A DNA stretch of 64,000 nt from Brevundimonas vesicularis (GTDB taxonomy: Bacteria > Pseudomonadota > Alphaproteobacteria > Caulobacterales > Caulobacteraceae): positions 1,550,001-1,614,000 of the forward strand of contig NZ_CP115671.1 in NCBI RefSeq assembly GCF_027886425.1, given 5' to 3'. Made by a program: the position numbers and the translations under genes. The first letter of the stretch is position 1. Each line of letters begins with the position of its first letter. Under the pieces are notes generated by a model. The model was not told where the DNA came from and did no database searches. It saw nothing but the letters and a program-made list of their open reading frames with translations. Positions 36,042 to 45,192 of this stretch are shown here, piece after piece.

Positions 36042-36056
36042 TCTCCCAACGGGAGA
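36042..36056. repeat. Copy 1 of a TCTCCC-AAC-GGGAGA hairpin repeat
   Basis: TCTCCC (36042-36047) and GGGAGA (36051-36056) around an AAC loop, between the convergent rsmD and phosphatase genes. The same hairpin occurs twice more at the mutL/topA junction, so it belongs to a local repeated family and may limit read-through. Confidence 0.6.
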
Positions 36057-36064
36057 GGGGAGGG

Positions 36065-36535
36065 TTACAGCTTGGCGACCAGGCCGCGCGCGGCGGCCGT
36101 CACCTCGGCCCAGGTGACCTCGAACCCTTCGCCGTCGCCGAAATAGGGGTCGGCGACGGCCTGGCCCTCGCGGCCGGGGACGTGGTCGAGCAGCAGGCTG
36201 AGTTCGGCGGTCGCGTCGTCGGGCCGCAGGCGGCGCAGGTTTTTCAGGTTCTCGTGGTCCAGGGCGATCACATGGGTGAAGCGGCGAAAGTCCGCCTGCG
36301 TCACCTGCCGCGCCTTCAACCCCGAAATCTCGACCCCATGCCGCCGCGCCGTCGCCTGCGCCCGTGGGTCCGGCGGCTCGCCCGCATGCCAGTTCCCGGT
36401 CCCGGCGGAATCGACGATCAGGTCGAGACGGAGCCGCTCCGCCTCGGCGCGTAGGGCGGCCTCGGCGAGGGGCGAGCGACAGATGTTGCCGAGGCAGACG
36501 AAAAGGATGGAGGTCTTATCTGGTTGATCCGCCAT
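36065..36535 (-). CDS. Low-molecular-weight protein-tyrosine phosphatase
   Basis: Phosphatase with the CX5R loop Cys14 to Arg20 (VCLGNICRS) and the general acid Asp129 (ADPYFG), the hallmarks of the LMW-PTP fold. 156 residues. Such enzymes often counter BY-kinases in polysaccharide export, but here it is far from the export genes. The start at 36535 (MADQPDKTS) fits the family. The low-GC gene ends 16 bases upstream, so any promoter lies inside or beyond that gene. Confidence 0.92.
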   Translation of the reverse strand: MADQPDKTSILFVCLGNICRSPLAEAALRAEAERLRLDLIVDSAGTGNWHAGEPPDPRAQATARRHGVEISGLKARQVTQADFRRFTHVIALDHENLKNLRRLRPDDATAELSLLLDHVPGREGQAVADPYFGDGEGFEVTWAEVTAAARGLVAKL

Positions 36536-36551
36536 AAATTTCTTCCATCGT

Positions 36552-37226
36552 CTACCGGGCCGGATGTTCACCGACAGTCACATTCACAGGGACGGAGACA
36601 TTGGTTTCCGATACCCGCATCTCCGCAGACGCGGCCATGTCTTTATTTTTTTCAATAGCAGTTCCGGTCAGAAACGAGTGAAAAATGCTCCAGATGACAG
36701 CAGAGACAAGTACTAACATGAATAATCCCGCAACCCAGCGTCCGATCACAAACGCTGGCTCGCCGCGTTTTACTCGTTTCCATTCCGATTTCAGCACAAC
36801 AGATGCCGCATCAATGACAGCCTGTGATGATCGTTTGACTGCTTGATAGTCGAGAAGTCCTGCGCTCGTGCCGGGCTGCATTCCTGGAAGATCGTCAATG
36901 CTTTGATTGATGCGGGCACTGTCAATTTCCAAGTTATTTAGTCTTAGTCGTATCTTGGCTCTTAGACGGTATAGTTCTGAAGAGGCAGAGACGGCTTTAG
37001 CAATAGCGACGTCGTCGTCAGTTTTGGCGATGCTTAGGGCGTAGTGAATCGACCAGAAAAGTGCTAAAAGATCAGAGATTTCAGCACGAAGGCCGTCAAT
37101 CCAAGCTTGTCGAAATTCTGAGATTTTAGCTTCTTTGGTTAGCACAAAGCCTGCAAAAGCCACGATAGCAGAGACCAGTGCAGCGATGACTGCCGCAGGA
37201 ATCCAGCCAGTCTGTGTCAAAACCAC
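36552..37226 (-). CDS. Low-GC two-helix membrane protein, unknown function
   Basis: Protein of 224 residues, probably starting at GTG 37226 with GGGGA about ten bases upstream. One membrane helix at about 8-30, then a conserved-looking KEAKISEFRQAWIDGLRAEI segment, a long helical region, a second membrane helix at about 160-184, and a polar tail. Proteins with this SEFRQ-WID-LR start are scattered in many bacteria without known role. Base use differs sharply from neighbours: two 60-base lines counted by hand give 27 and 30 G+C (for example 36661-36720), against roughly two thirds elsewhere. This suggests recent transfer. Confidence 0.75.
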   Translation of the reverse strand: MVLTQTGWIPAAVIAALVSAIVAFAGFVLTKEAKISEFRQAWIDGLRAEISDLLALFWSIHYALSIAKTDDDVAIAKAVSASSELYRLRAKIRLRLNNLEIDSARINQSIDDLPGMQPGTSAGLLDYQAVKRSSQAVIDAASVVLKSEWKRVKRGEPAFVIGRWVAGLFMLVLVSAVIWSIFHSFLTGTAIEKNKDMAASAEMRVSETNVSVPVNVTVGEHPAR

Positions 37227-37387
37227 CTCGATATTTCCCCATTACCTTTCGAATTCAGATCCATTTTTGCGTTAGTGGTTGTACACCGTCAAGATTACGC
37301 TGTCTTCAAGCGTGTCTCACTGTTTGTTCAAACGTTATTTGGACATCCTGCGATAATGATGCGGAGCGTCGCCGAACTTGATTTAAC

Positions 37388-39265
37388 TCACCGTCTTCCA
37401 AAGAGCTTCTCCAGGTCATGCAGCTTGAGCTCCACATAGGTCGGCCGCCCGTGGTTGCACTGGCCCGAATGCGGGGTGGCTTCCATCTGGCGGAGAAGGG
37501 CGTTCATCTCCGGCGCCGAGAGGACGCGGCCTGAGCGGACGCTGCCGTGGCAGGCCATGGTGCCGCAGATGGCGGCGAGGCGTTCCTTGAGCGACAGGGC
37601 CTGGCCGTGTTCGGACAGATCGTCGGCGATGTCGCGGATCAGGCCCTGAACGTCCGTATCGCCCAGCATCGCCGGGGTCTCGCGCACCAGGACGGCGCCG
37701 GCGCCGAAGGCCTCGACGATCAGGCCCATCTCGGCCAGTTCCTCGGCGCGCGAGGCGACGCGTTCGGCCTCGGCCGGGTCCAGATCGACCACTTCGGGCG
37801 TCAGCAGGGCCTGGCGGGTCACGGCCCCCTCGGCCATCTGGGCCTTCATCCGCTCATAGACCAGCCGCTCGTGCGCCGCGTGCTGATCGACGATGACCAA
37901 GCCATCGCGGGTCTGGGCGACGATATAGTTGGCGTGGAGCTGACCCCGCGCGGCGCCCAGGGGGTAGTCGAGGGGGTCGGCGGGGGCGTGAGCGGTGAAT
38001 CGTGACTCGTGACTGATCGAGGCGGCATCGGAGGGTTGCGACGGCCATGAGGGGCCGTCCCATGACGGCTCGACGCGGGCGCTGCGTTCGTTGAGGCCGG
38101 GCAGGACTTGCGCGGCGGCGGCGGGCTGGGACCAGCCGGTCCAGCCGCTGAAGCCTTGCGCCGACGGGGCGCTGGGGCTGTAGGCGACGCCGGTGTGGGG
38201 CTGGAAGCCGGAAAGGGCGTCGGCGGCGACGGTTGTGCTGGCGCGGTGGCCGGCGGCGTGGAGCCCGTGGCGCAGGGCGCCGACGATCAGGCCGCGCACC
38301 AGGGCCGGATCGCGGAACCGGACCTCGGCCTTGGCCGGATGGACGTTGACGTCGACATAGAGCGGATCGATGTCGAGGAAGAGGACGGCGGCCGGATGCC
38401 GGTCGCGCGCCAGGAAGTCGGCGTAGGCGCCGCGCAGCGCCCCCTGCAGCAGCCGGTCCTTCACCGGGCGGCCGTTGACGAACAGATACTGATGCGCCGC
38501 ATTGCCGCGCGAATAGGTGGGCAGGCCCGCATAGCCGGACAGGCGCACGCCGTCGCGCGCCTGATCGATCAGCAGGGCGTTGGCCTCGAAGTCGCGACCG
38601 AGCAGGGCGGACAGCCGCTTCAGACGGCCTTCGTCGCCGAGATGTTCGGCGGGCAGGCGCAGGGTGACCTTGCCGTCCAGCGACAGGGTGAAGGCGACGG
38701 CCTCGTGCGCCATGGCCTGGCGCTTGATCTCTTCCGAGATGGCCATGGCCTCGGACCGCTCGGACTTCATGAACTTGAGCCGGGCGGGGGTGGCGTAGAA
38801 GAGGTCGCGCACCTCGACCCGCGCGCCGTGCGGGCCGGGGAAGGGGGCGGGGGCCAGGGGCCGGGTCTCGCCGCCCTCGACCGTGATGGCCCAGGCGTCG
38901 GTCTCGTCACGCGAGCGGGTGGTGATCGACAGGCGGGCGACCGAGCCGATCGAGGGCAGGGCCTCGCCCCGGAAGCCCAGGGTGTGGATGCGCAGCAGGT
39001 CCACGTCGCCGGCGTCGTCGGGCTCCAGCTTGGACGTGGCGTGGCGTTCGATGGCCAGCGGCAGTTCCTCGCGCGGAATGCCCTTGCCGTCGTCGGCGAT
39101 CAGGATGCGCGACAGGCCGCCGCCGTCGACCTGGATCTCGATATTGCGGCCGCCGGCGTCCAGGGCGTTCTCCACCAGTTCCTTGATGGCGCTGGCCGGC
39201 CGCTCGACCACCTCGCCGGCGGCGATGCGGTTGACGGTTTCGGGGGAAAGGCGGCGGATGGGCAT
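37388..39265 (-). CDS. mutL: DNA mismatch repair protein MutL
   Basis: Mismatch repair ATPase and latent nuclease. The GHKL ATPase domain is clear ([46 protein letters not shown]), followed by a Pro/Ser-rich linker (about 335-430). The C-terminal dimer domain carries [12 protein letters not shown], the metal site of the MutL endonuclease found in bacteria without MutH, and QCNHGRPT. 625 residues from 39265. An ATG at 39304 has a better Shine-Dalgarno (AAGGA) and would add 13 residues. Confidence 0.94.
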   Translation of the reverse strand: MPIRRLSPETVNRIAAGEVVERPASAIKELVENALDAGGRNIEIQVDGGGLSRILIADDGKGIPREELPLAIERHATSKLEPDDAGDVDLLRIHTLGFRGEALPSIGSVARLSITTRSRDETDAWAITVEGGETRPLAPAPFPGPHGARVEVRDLFYATPARLKFMKSERSEAMAISEEIKRQAMAHEAVAFTLSLDGKVTLRLPAEHLGDEGRLKRLSALLGRDFEANALLIDQARDGVRLSGYAGLPTYSRGNAAHQYLFVNGRPVKDRLLQGALRGAYADFLARDRHPAAVLFLDIDPLYVDVNVHPAKAEVRFRDPALVRGLIVGALRHGLHAAGHRASTTVAADALSGFQPHTGVAYSPSAPSAQGFSGWTGWSQPAAAAQVLPGLNERSARVEPSWDGPSWPSQPSDAASISHESRFTAHAPADPLDYPLGAARGQLHANYIVAQTRDGLVIVDQHAAHERLVYERMKAQMAEGAVTRQALLTPEVVDLDPAEAERVASRAEELAEMGLIVEAFGAGAVLVRETPAMLGDTDVQGLIRDIADDLSEHGQALSLKERLAAICGTMACHGSVRSGRVLSAPEMNALLRQMEATPHSGQCNHGRPTYVELKLHDLEKLFGRR

Positions 39266-39317
39266 GAGCAGGCGAAGATAGGGCGCGGGGGGGATTCGCG
39301 CCATGCACGATCCTTTC

Positions 39318-39462
39318 CCTCTCCCGTTGGGAGAGGTGGCCCGAAGGGTCGGGTGAGGGTCGGGCGGTGGGCTAGTTCGCAACACCGCGACCCTCACCCT
39401 TTCGCGCGAAGGCCGATCGCTGACGCTCTCGGGCGCTCAAGCCCTCTCCCAACGGGAGAGGG
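39318..39462. repeat. Inverted pair of hairpin repeats between topA and mutL
   Basis: Two hairpins face each other: CCTCTCCC-GTT-GGGAGAGG (39318-39336) and CCCTCTCCC-AAC-GGGAGAGGG (39442-39462). Between them GGGTGAGGGTCG and CGACCCTCACCC form a second inverted pair. The right hairpin starts one base after the topA stop. The layout resembles a REP/BIME-like or miniature mobile element. There is no T-run, so it is not a classical terminator. Confidence 0.75.
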
Positions 39463-39463
39463 A

Positions 39464-42085
39464 TCAGTCTTCGGCTTTGGCTTTGGCCTTCTTCGCCGGA
39501 GCCTTTTTGGCGGCAGGTTTCTTGGCGGCGGCCTTTTTCGGGGCGGCGGCCTTCTTGGCGGGCGCCTTCTTCTTGGGCGCGGCGCCGGCCTTGGCGGCCA
39601 GAAGAGGCAGGGCGTCTTCCAGGGTCAGGTCTTCGGGCGCCGTGCCCTTCGGCAGGGTGGCGTTGATCTTGCCGGATTTGACGTAGGGCCCGAAGCGACC
39701 GGCCATGACGTGGATCGGCTCGCCCGTTTCCGGGTGCGCGCCCAGGTCCTTCAGCGGGGCTGTGGCCGCGCCGCGACCGGGACGACCGGCGCGCTTCTCG
39801 GCCAGCAGGGCGACGGCGCGGTTCAGGCCGACCTCGAACACCTCGTCGATGTCCGAGACATTGGCGTAGGTCCCGGCGTGCAGGACGAAGGGTCCGTAAC
39901 GACCCAGGCCCGCCGTGATCATCTTGCCGTCCTCGGGGTGGACCCCGACCTCGCGCGGCAAGGCCAGAAGGCGCAAGGCCTGGTCCAGCGTCAGGGAGGC
40001 CGGCGACCAGCCTTTGGGCAGGGACGAGCGTTTGGGCTTGTCGCCCTCGGGCGGGGTGATTTCGACATAGGGGCCGAAACGGCCGATCTTCAGTTGGACC
40101 GGCTGGCCCGTTTCCGGATCGACGCCCAGTTCGCGGTCGCCGCTCTCGGCCGAGCCGTCCTCAGCCGACGGGCTGGCGACGGGGCGGGTGTATTTGCACT
40201 CCGGATAGCGGTCGCAGCCGATGAAGGCGCCGAAGCGGCTGGTCTTCAGGCTGAGCTGGCCCTGGTGGCACAGGGGGCACTCGCGCGGATCGGTCCCGTC
40301 GCCCTTGTCCGGGAAGATGTGGGCGCCGAGGCTTTCGTTCAGGGCGTCCAAAATGGCGGTGGTGCGCAGTTCGCCGGCGGCTTGCGTCGCGGCGTGGAAG
40401 TCCTGCCAGAAGTTGCGCAGCAGCACCTTCCAGTCCAACTGACCGGCCGAAACCTCGTCGAGCTGGGTCTCCAGCGCGGCGGTGAAGTCGTATTCGACCC
40501 ACTTCTTGAAGAACTGCTCCAGGAAGGCCGTGACCAGCCGTCCCTTATCCTCGGGATAGAAGCGGTTCTTGTCGACGCGGACATATTCGCGGTCGCGCAG
40601 GGTCGACAGGGTCGAGGCGTAGGTCGAGGGGCGACCGATGCCCAGCTCTTCCAGCTTCTTGACCAGGGTGGCTTCCGAATAGCGCGGGGGCGGTTCGGTG
40701 AAATGCTGATCGGTGCGGATGGCGTCGACCTTGGCCTTGGCGCCTTCCTTCAGGGCGGGCAGGCGGCTGGTGTCGTCGCTCTCGTCGTCTTCGGCGCCCT
40801 TCTGCTTTTCGTCGCGGCCTTCCTCATAGACGGCGAGGAAGCCGTCGAAGGTGACGACCTGGCCGGTGGCGCGCAGACCCGTCTGGCCGTCGGCGGTCTC
40901 GATGTCGACGGTGGTGCGGTCCATCCGGGCCGCCTCCATCTGCGAGGCGACCATCCGCTTCCAGATCAGCTCATAAAGGCGCTGAAGATCGGATTCGAGG
41001 CGCAGGCTGTCGGGATGGCGCGCGATGTTGGTCGGCCGGATCGCTTCGTGCGCTTCCTGAGCATTCTTGGCCTTGGTCTTGTAATAGCGCGGTTCTTGCG
41101 GGACGAAGGCCGGGCCGAACGCCTGGTTGATGACCTCGCGCGCCTGGGCGATGCCCTCGGGCGTGGTCTGAACGCCGTCGGTCCGCATATAGGTGATCAG
41201 GCCGCCGGTCTCGTCGACCCCCTCGTACAGTTTCTGCGCCGCCTGCATGGTACGCTGGGCCGAGAAGCCGAGCTTGCGCGCCGCCTCCTGCTGCAGGGTC
41301 GAGGTGGTGAAGGGCGGGGCCGGATTGCGGCGGACGGGCTTCTTCTCCACCGCATTGATGGTGAAGTCGCCGGCGGCGATGGCCGCGCGGGCGGCGGAAG
41401 CCGTCGCCTCGTCCTTGATGTCCAGACGCTGAATGCGCTTGCCGGCGTGCTTGACCAGGCGAGCGGTGAAGGGCGGGCTGTCGGCGTTCAGGTCGGCTTC
41501 GATGGACCAGTATTCCTGAGCCTTGAACTTTTCGATCTCCATCTCGCGATCGACGACGATGCGCAGCGCCACCGACTGGACGCGGCCGGCCGAGCGGGCG
41601 CCCGGCAGCTTGCGCCACAGGACCGGCGAGAGGGTGAAACCGACGAGGTAGTCCAGCGCGCGGCGGGCCAGATAGGCCTCGACCAGCTCCATGTCGATCT
41701 GACGCGGATTGGCCATGGCGTCGAGCACGGCGGACTTGGTGATGGCGTTGAAGGTGACGCGCTGGACCTCTGTTTCCTTCAGCGCCTTCTTCTTGTTCAG
41801 CACCTCCAGCACGTGCCAGCTGATGGCTTCCCCTTCGCGGTCGGGGTCGGTCGCCAGGATGACGCGATCGGCGCGCTTGGCGGCCTCGGCGATTTCGGAC
41901 AGGCGTTTGGCGCCCTTGGCGTCGGCTTCCCAGTGCATGGAGAAGTCGTCGTCTGGCAGGACCGAGCCGTCCTTGGACGGCAAATCGCGGACGTGGCCGT
42001 ACGAGGCCAGGACCTCGTAGTCCGAGCCCAGATACTTATTGATGGTCTTGGCCTTTGCGGGGCTCTCGACGATGACGAGGTTCAT
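39464..42085 (-). CDS. topA: DNA topoisomerase I
   Basis: Type IA topoisomerase that relaxes negative supercoils. TOPRIM domain at the start (VIVESPAKAKTI, ATDPDREGEAI), catalytic Tyr299 (LITYMRTDG), and C-terminal zinc-ribbon/topo repeats including a C4 site (ECPLCHQG and GCDRYPEC). The tail is a Lys/Ala/Pro run (KKKAPAKKAAAPKK type) that resembles histone H1 tails and probably binds DNA. 873 residues from the ATG at 42085, which matches the family N-terminus MNLVIVESPAK. Confidence 0.96.
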   Translation of the reverse strand: MNLVIVESPAKAKTINKYLGSDYEVLASYGHVRDLPSKDGSVLPDDDFSMHWEADAKGAKRLSEIAEAAKRADRVILATDPDREGEAISWHVLEVLNKKKALKETEVQRVTFNAITKSAVLDAMANPRQIDMELVEAYLARRALDYLVGFTLSPVLWRKLPGARSAGRVQSVALRIVVDREMEIEKFKAQEYWSIEADLNADSPPFTARLVKHAGKRIQRLDIKDEATASAARAAIAAGDFTINAVEKKPVRRNPAPPFTTSTLQQEAARKLGFSAQRTMQAAQKLYEGVDETGGLITYMRTDGVQTTPEGIAQAREVINQAFGPAFVPQEPRYYKTKAKNAQEAHEAIRPTNIARHPDSLRLESDLQRLYELIWKRMVASQMEAARMDRTTVDIETADGQTGLRATGQVVTFDGFLAVYEEGRDEKQKGAEDDESDDTSRLPALKEGAKAKVDAIRTDQHFTEPPPRYSEATLVKKLEELGIGRPSTYASTLSTLRDREYVRVDKNRFYPEDKGRLVTAFLEQFFKKWVEYDFTAALETQLDEVSAGQLDWKVLLRNFWQDFHAATQAAGELRTTAILDALNESLGAHIFPDKGDGTDPRECPLCHQGQLSLKTSRFGAFIGCDRYPECKYTRPVASPSAEDGSAESGDRELGVDPETGQPVQLKIGRFGPYVEITPPEGDKPKRSSLPKGWSPASLTLDQALRLLALPREVGVHPEDGKMITAGLGRYGPFVLHAGTYANVSDIDEVFEVGLNRAVALLAEKRAGRPGRGAATAPLKDLGAHPETGEPIHVMAGRFGPYVKSGKINATLPKGTAPEDLTLEDALPLLAAKAGAAPKKKAPAKKAAAPKKAAAKKPAAKKAPAKKAKAKAED

Positions 42086-42223
42086 AACGGTCCGGTCTCG
42101 GGAAGGGGCGCGAACGTGGTTGGAGCGGAGCCGTGAGTCAATCGCACCTGTCGTCTTACATCCCAAGGTAGTTGTGTTTTAATGAAGCGCGGTTAGATTG
42201 TGTTCTTGGCAACGGAGACGATC

Positions 42224-42418
42224 ATGGCGACGGCGCACCCTCAATCGGCCTGCGAAACGGATCGCCAGGCGCATATCGAAGCGGCGGCCTTTCCGACGCG
42301 GGAATACATCGGCGCCATGGCGCTGGAAATGGCGCGGCTGGCGCGGGACGAGGGCGACGTGCGGCTGGCCGGCTTGCTGGAACAGGCGGCGACGGTGGCG
42401 GGTCATCCGCCGGCCTAG
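42224..42418 (+). CDS. Small hypothetical protein, 64 residues
   Basis: Soluble, helical, slightly acidic protein with no recognised family; the second half (YIGAMALEMARLARDEGDVRLAGLLEQAA) looks like an amphipathic helical pair. The ATG has GGAG six bases upstream. It lies downstream of and divergent from topA, and its stop TAG overlaps the dprA stop on the other strand (CTAG, 42415-42418). The good ribosome-binding site favours a real gene. Confidence 0.6.
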   Translation: MATAHPQSACETDRQAHIEAAAFPTREYIGAMALEMARLARDEGDVRLAGLLEQAATVAGHPPA

Positions 42419-43488
42419 AGCGAAGCGAGACCGCCGGGCAGCAGGTCGGCGCGGCCGGTCAGGCTGAGCTCCAGCAGGGCGGCGGCGACCTGGGACACCG
42501 GAGCGTTGAGGGCGCGGGCGATCTCGTCGCGTGGGGTGGGTGTCGGCGACAGCAGGACGGCGACGCGGTCGAGGAAGGCGTCGTCGATGTCGCCGTCGAA
42601 TCGCATCGGATCGGCGGGTGGCTCGCGCAGGGTGCGCAGGGTGTTGAAGGCGCGGTCGATGTCTTCGATCCCCTCGCACAGGATGGCGCCCTGGCGCAGC
42701 AGTTCGTTGGGCCCGCGCGCGCGGGGATCCAGCGGCGATCCGGGCACGGCGAAGACATCGCGGCCCTGTTCGGCGGCGAGACGGGCGGTGATCAGGGAAC
42801 CGGACCGGACCTCGGCTTCAACGACCACCACCCCGCGCGACAGGCCGGAGATGATGCGGTTGCGGCGCGGGAAGTCGCGTGCCTGGGCGCGGGCGCCGAC
42901 TGGGCTTTCGGAGACGACGCAGCCCTGGTCCGTCAGACGGGCGTAGAGGTCGGCGTGTTCGGACGGATAGATGTCGTTCACCCCGCCGCCCAGGACCGCG
43001 ACAGTCCCGGTCGCCAAGGCGCCTCCGTGGGCGGCGGCGTCGATGCCGCGCGCCATGCCTGAGACGACGACATGACCGGCCTGACCGAGTTGCTGCGCCA
43101 GACCGCGTGCGATCCGCTGACCGCCCGCCGAGGCGATGCGGGCGCCGACGATGGCGACCGAGGGCTGGTTCAGCAGATCGACGCGACCCCGCGTCCACAG
43201 GATCGGCGGCGGCGGGTCCAGCGCGGCGAGCATCTCGGGATAGTCGGGATCGCCCAGCACCAGCAGGCGGGCGCCGATGGCGTCGCCGGCGGCGATCTCG
43301 CGTTCGACCGTCTCTACGGGGGGCGGAACGGAGGCGGAGCCGGACTTGCGCACCAGATTGGGCAACGCGTCCAGCGCACTGAGGGCCGAGCCGTAGCGGC
43401 CGATCAGTTGAGCGAAGGCGACGGGGCCGATGCGGTCGGTGCGAGCGAGCCGCAGCCGGGCGAAGCGTTCGGCCGGGTCCAGGCTCAC
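42415..43488 (-). CDS. dprA: DNA-processing protein DprA
   Basis: Binds incoming single-stranded DNA and loads RecA during natural transformation; also present in many non-competent bacteria. N-terminal helical domain (about 1-70), Rossmann-like DprA domain with VAIVGAR, SGMARGIDAAAHGGAL, PRRNRIISGLS and ALVT-like SGSLITARLA, and a C-terminal winged helix (about 300-357). The start is the GTG at 43488 that overlaps the plsY stop (GTGA). The same frame stays open through plsY but that part is not coding. Confidence 0.93.
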   Translation of the reverse strand: MSLDPAERFARLRLARTDRIGPVAFAQLIGRYGSALSALDALPNLVRKSGSASVPPPVETVEREIAAGDAIGARLLVLGDPDYPEMLAALDPPPPILWTRGRVDLLNQPSVAIVGARIASAGGQRIARGLAQQLGQAGHVVVSGMARGIDAAAHGGALATGTVAVLGGGVNDIYPSEHADLYARLTDQGCVVSESPVGARAQARDFPRRNRIISGLSRGVVVVEAEVRSGSLITARLAAEQGRDVFAVPGSPLDPRARGPNELLRQGAILCEGIEDIDRAFNTLRTLREPPADPMRFDGDIDDAFLDRVAVLLSPTPTPRDEIARALNAPVSQVAAALLELSLTGRADLLPGGLASL

Positions 43489-44123
43489 GCCTTCTTGGCC
43501 CCGATGCGCGGTTCCTCGCCCTTCAGCAGCCGGGCGATGTTCTGGTGATGTCGAACCCAGATCAGGACGGCGGCGAACACGGTCAGGGCGAGGATGGGCA
43601 GGCTGACCGGCAAGCCGACGACGGCGAGCGGCAGAAGCGCCAGCAGAGGCGCGGTCGCCGATGAGATGAGCGCCGCCAGCGATGAATAGCGGAACAGGAA
43701 GGCGCAGAGCAGCCAGACCGCCCCCGCCATCAGGCCCAGCGGCCAGGCGGCAGCCAGCAACAGGCCATAAAAGGTGGCGACGCCCTTGCCGCCCTTGAAG
43801 CCCAGCCAGACGGGAAACAGGTGTCCCAGGAAGGCCGCGCCGCCGGCGATGGCGCCGGCCAGCTCGCTGCCGAACAGATGACGGGCGATCAGCAGGGCGA
43901 CCGCGCCCTTGCCGGCGTCCAGCAGCAGGGTGGCCAGGGCCAAATCCTTGCGCCCGGTGCGAAGGACATTGGTCGCGCCGATATTGCCCGAGCCTATGTT
44001 GCGCACGTCGCCGGCGCCGGCTGCACGTGTGATCACCACGCCGAACGGAGTCGAGCCGAGCAGATAGCCGCCCAGCGCCACCAGCGCCAAGGTCCCGAGA
44101 GCCGGGGCCACTAGATCCTGCAC
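43485..44123 (-). CDS. plsY: Glycerol-3-phosphate acyltransferase PlsY
   Basis: Membrane enzyme moving acyl groups from acyl-phosphate to glycerol 3-phosphate, the first step of phospholipid synthesis. Five or more membrane helices, with the conserved loops GSTPFGVVI, GSGNIGATNVLR, GFKGGKGVAT and WVRHHQNI. 212 residues. The GTG at 44123 is chosen because GGGGAG stands nine bases upstream and the family length fits. Coupled to dprA by a four-base overlap. Confidence 0.94.
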   Translation of the reverse strand: MQDLVAPALGTLALVALGGYLLGSTPFGVVITRAAGAGDVRNIGSGNIGATNVLRTGRKDLALATLLLDAGKGAVALLIARHLFGSELAGAIAGGAAFLGHLFPVWLGFKGGKGVATFYGLLLAAAWPLGLMAGAVWLLCAFLFRYSSLAALISSATAPLLALLPLAVVGLPVSLPILALTVFAAVLIWVRHHQNIARLLKGEEPRIGAKKA

Positions 44124-44251
44124 GTTGATTCGCTCCCCGCGTGTCGTTGCGGCAAAATGCGTCGCGGGGCGGTCGGGAGCAAGGGCGATCCGACCTCTTG
44201 ACCCGATGATCGGCGCAGCGTTTGGTCCGCGCGTCTTTCCGGAGCCGATCC

Positions 44252-45184
44252 ATGACCCGTATTTCCGCCGCCGCCGCGACCCTGCTGCTGCTTTCGACGA
44301 CAGGTTGCGTGGGTGCGCCGCCGATGGCGCCTGCGCCGTCATCGGGGCCGGCGATGGCGGCCTATTTCGACTGCGTGCGGGACGGCGGCGTGGCGATCTC
44401 GGCGCACCGGGCGGTTTCGGCGCTGGACCAGCCCGAGAATTCCATCGCCGCCATCGAGGCGACAGGCCGAGCGATCCCCAATGCGATCCTGGAACTGGAC
44501 GCTGTCCTGACCAAGGACCGGCAATTGGTTCTGATGCACGATGACACCATGGACCGGACGACCACGGGGCGCGGGCGGGTCGCGGACCTGACGCTGGCCC
44601 AGGTGAAACAGGCGCGGCTGAAGGCGTCGGACGGCGCCCTGACGCGCGCCGCGCCGCCGACGCTGGGCGAGGCGCTCGACGCCGCCGGACGCGTGGGGGC
44701 CATCGCCAGCATCGACCTGAAACCCGCGGACGGCGAGACCACGGTCGATCTGGCGCGAGCGGTGATCGATCAGGTGCGTCAGTCGCGGGCCGGAAACCGG
44801 GTGATCCTGATCACCTATAACGACGCCGACGCGCGGGCGGTGGCGGCCATGGCGCCGGAGATGATGATCTCAGCCGGGCTAAGCGGTGTGGAGGATCTGA
44901 GCGGGCTGAACCCGGCGCAGATCCTGGCCTGGACCGGCACGCGCGAGGAGCGTCCTGCGCTTTGGCGCGCCCTGCGCGAGGCCGGCGTCGAGGTTCAGTT
45001 CGGCACACTGGGCGCCGAGGGCGTGCGCCGTGACGACCGCTACGCCTCCGACGGGGACGTATCGGAATACCGCGATCTGGTGCGCCAAGGCGTCACCGTG
45101 ATCGCCACCGATACGCCGCTGGCCGTCAAATCGGTGCTGGGCGCCGAGGTGGCCAAGGCCGCGACGTGCGCGCGGCCGCGCTGA
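44252..45184 (+). CDS. Glycerophosphodiester phosphodiesterase lipoprotein
   Basis: Exported GDPD-family enzyme, expected to cleave glycerophosphodiesters to glycerol 3-phosphate and alcohol. A signal peptide ends in a lipobox with Cys19. The TIM-barrel signature is present: His52-Arg53 (SAHRAVS), PENS with Glu62, ELDAVLTKD, and His96 in LMHDDTMDRTT. 310 residues. The ATG has GGAG seven bases upstream. Divergent from plsY, which also serves glycerophospholipid metabolism; convergent with the dihydroorotase-like gene, eight bases apart. Confidence 0.88.
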   Translation: MTRISAAAATLLLLSTTGCVGAPPMAPAPSSGPAMAAYFDCVRDGGVAISAHRAVSALDQPENSIAAIEATGRAIPNAILELDAVLTKDRQLVLMHDDTMDRTTTGRGRVADLTLAQVKQARLKASDGALTRAAPPTLGEALDAAGRVGAIASIDLKPADGETTVDLARAVIDQVRQSRAGNRVILITYNDADARAVAAMAPEMMISAGLSGVEDLSGLNPAQILAWTGTREERPALWRALREAGVEVQFGTLGAEGVRRDDRYASDGDVSEYRDLVRQGVTVIATDTPLAVKSVLGAEVAKAATCARPR

Positions 45185-45192
45185 TCTGTGCC

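Noticed and set aside
37227..37387. Search for tRNA, direct repeats or an integrase beside the low-GC gene
   Set aside because: Nothing convincing found; mobile-element borders could not be defined.
38108..42136. 1342-codon open frame antisense to mutL and topA
   Set aside because: It spans two conserved genes and an intergenic repeat; a high-GC artefact, although very long.
43489..44253. Apparent fusion of an upstream domain to DprA
   Set aside because: The extra part is plsY read in another frame; the GTG at 43488 gives a normal DprA.
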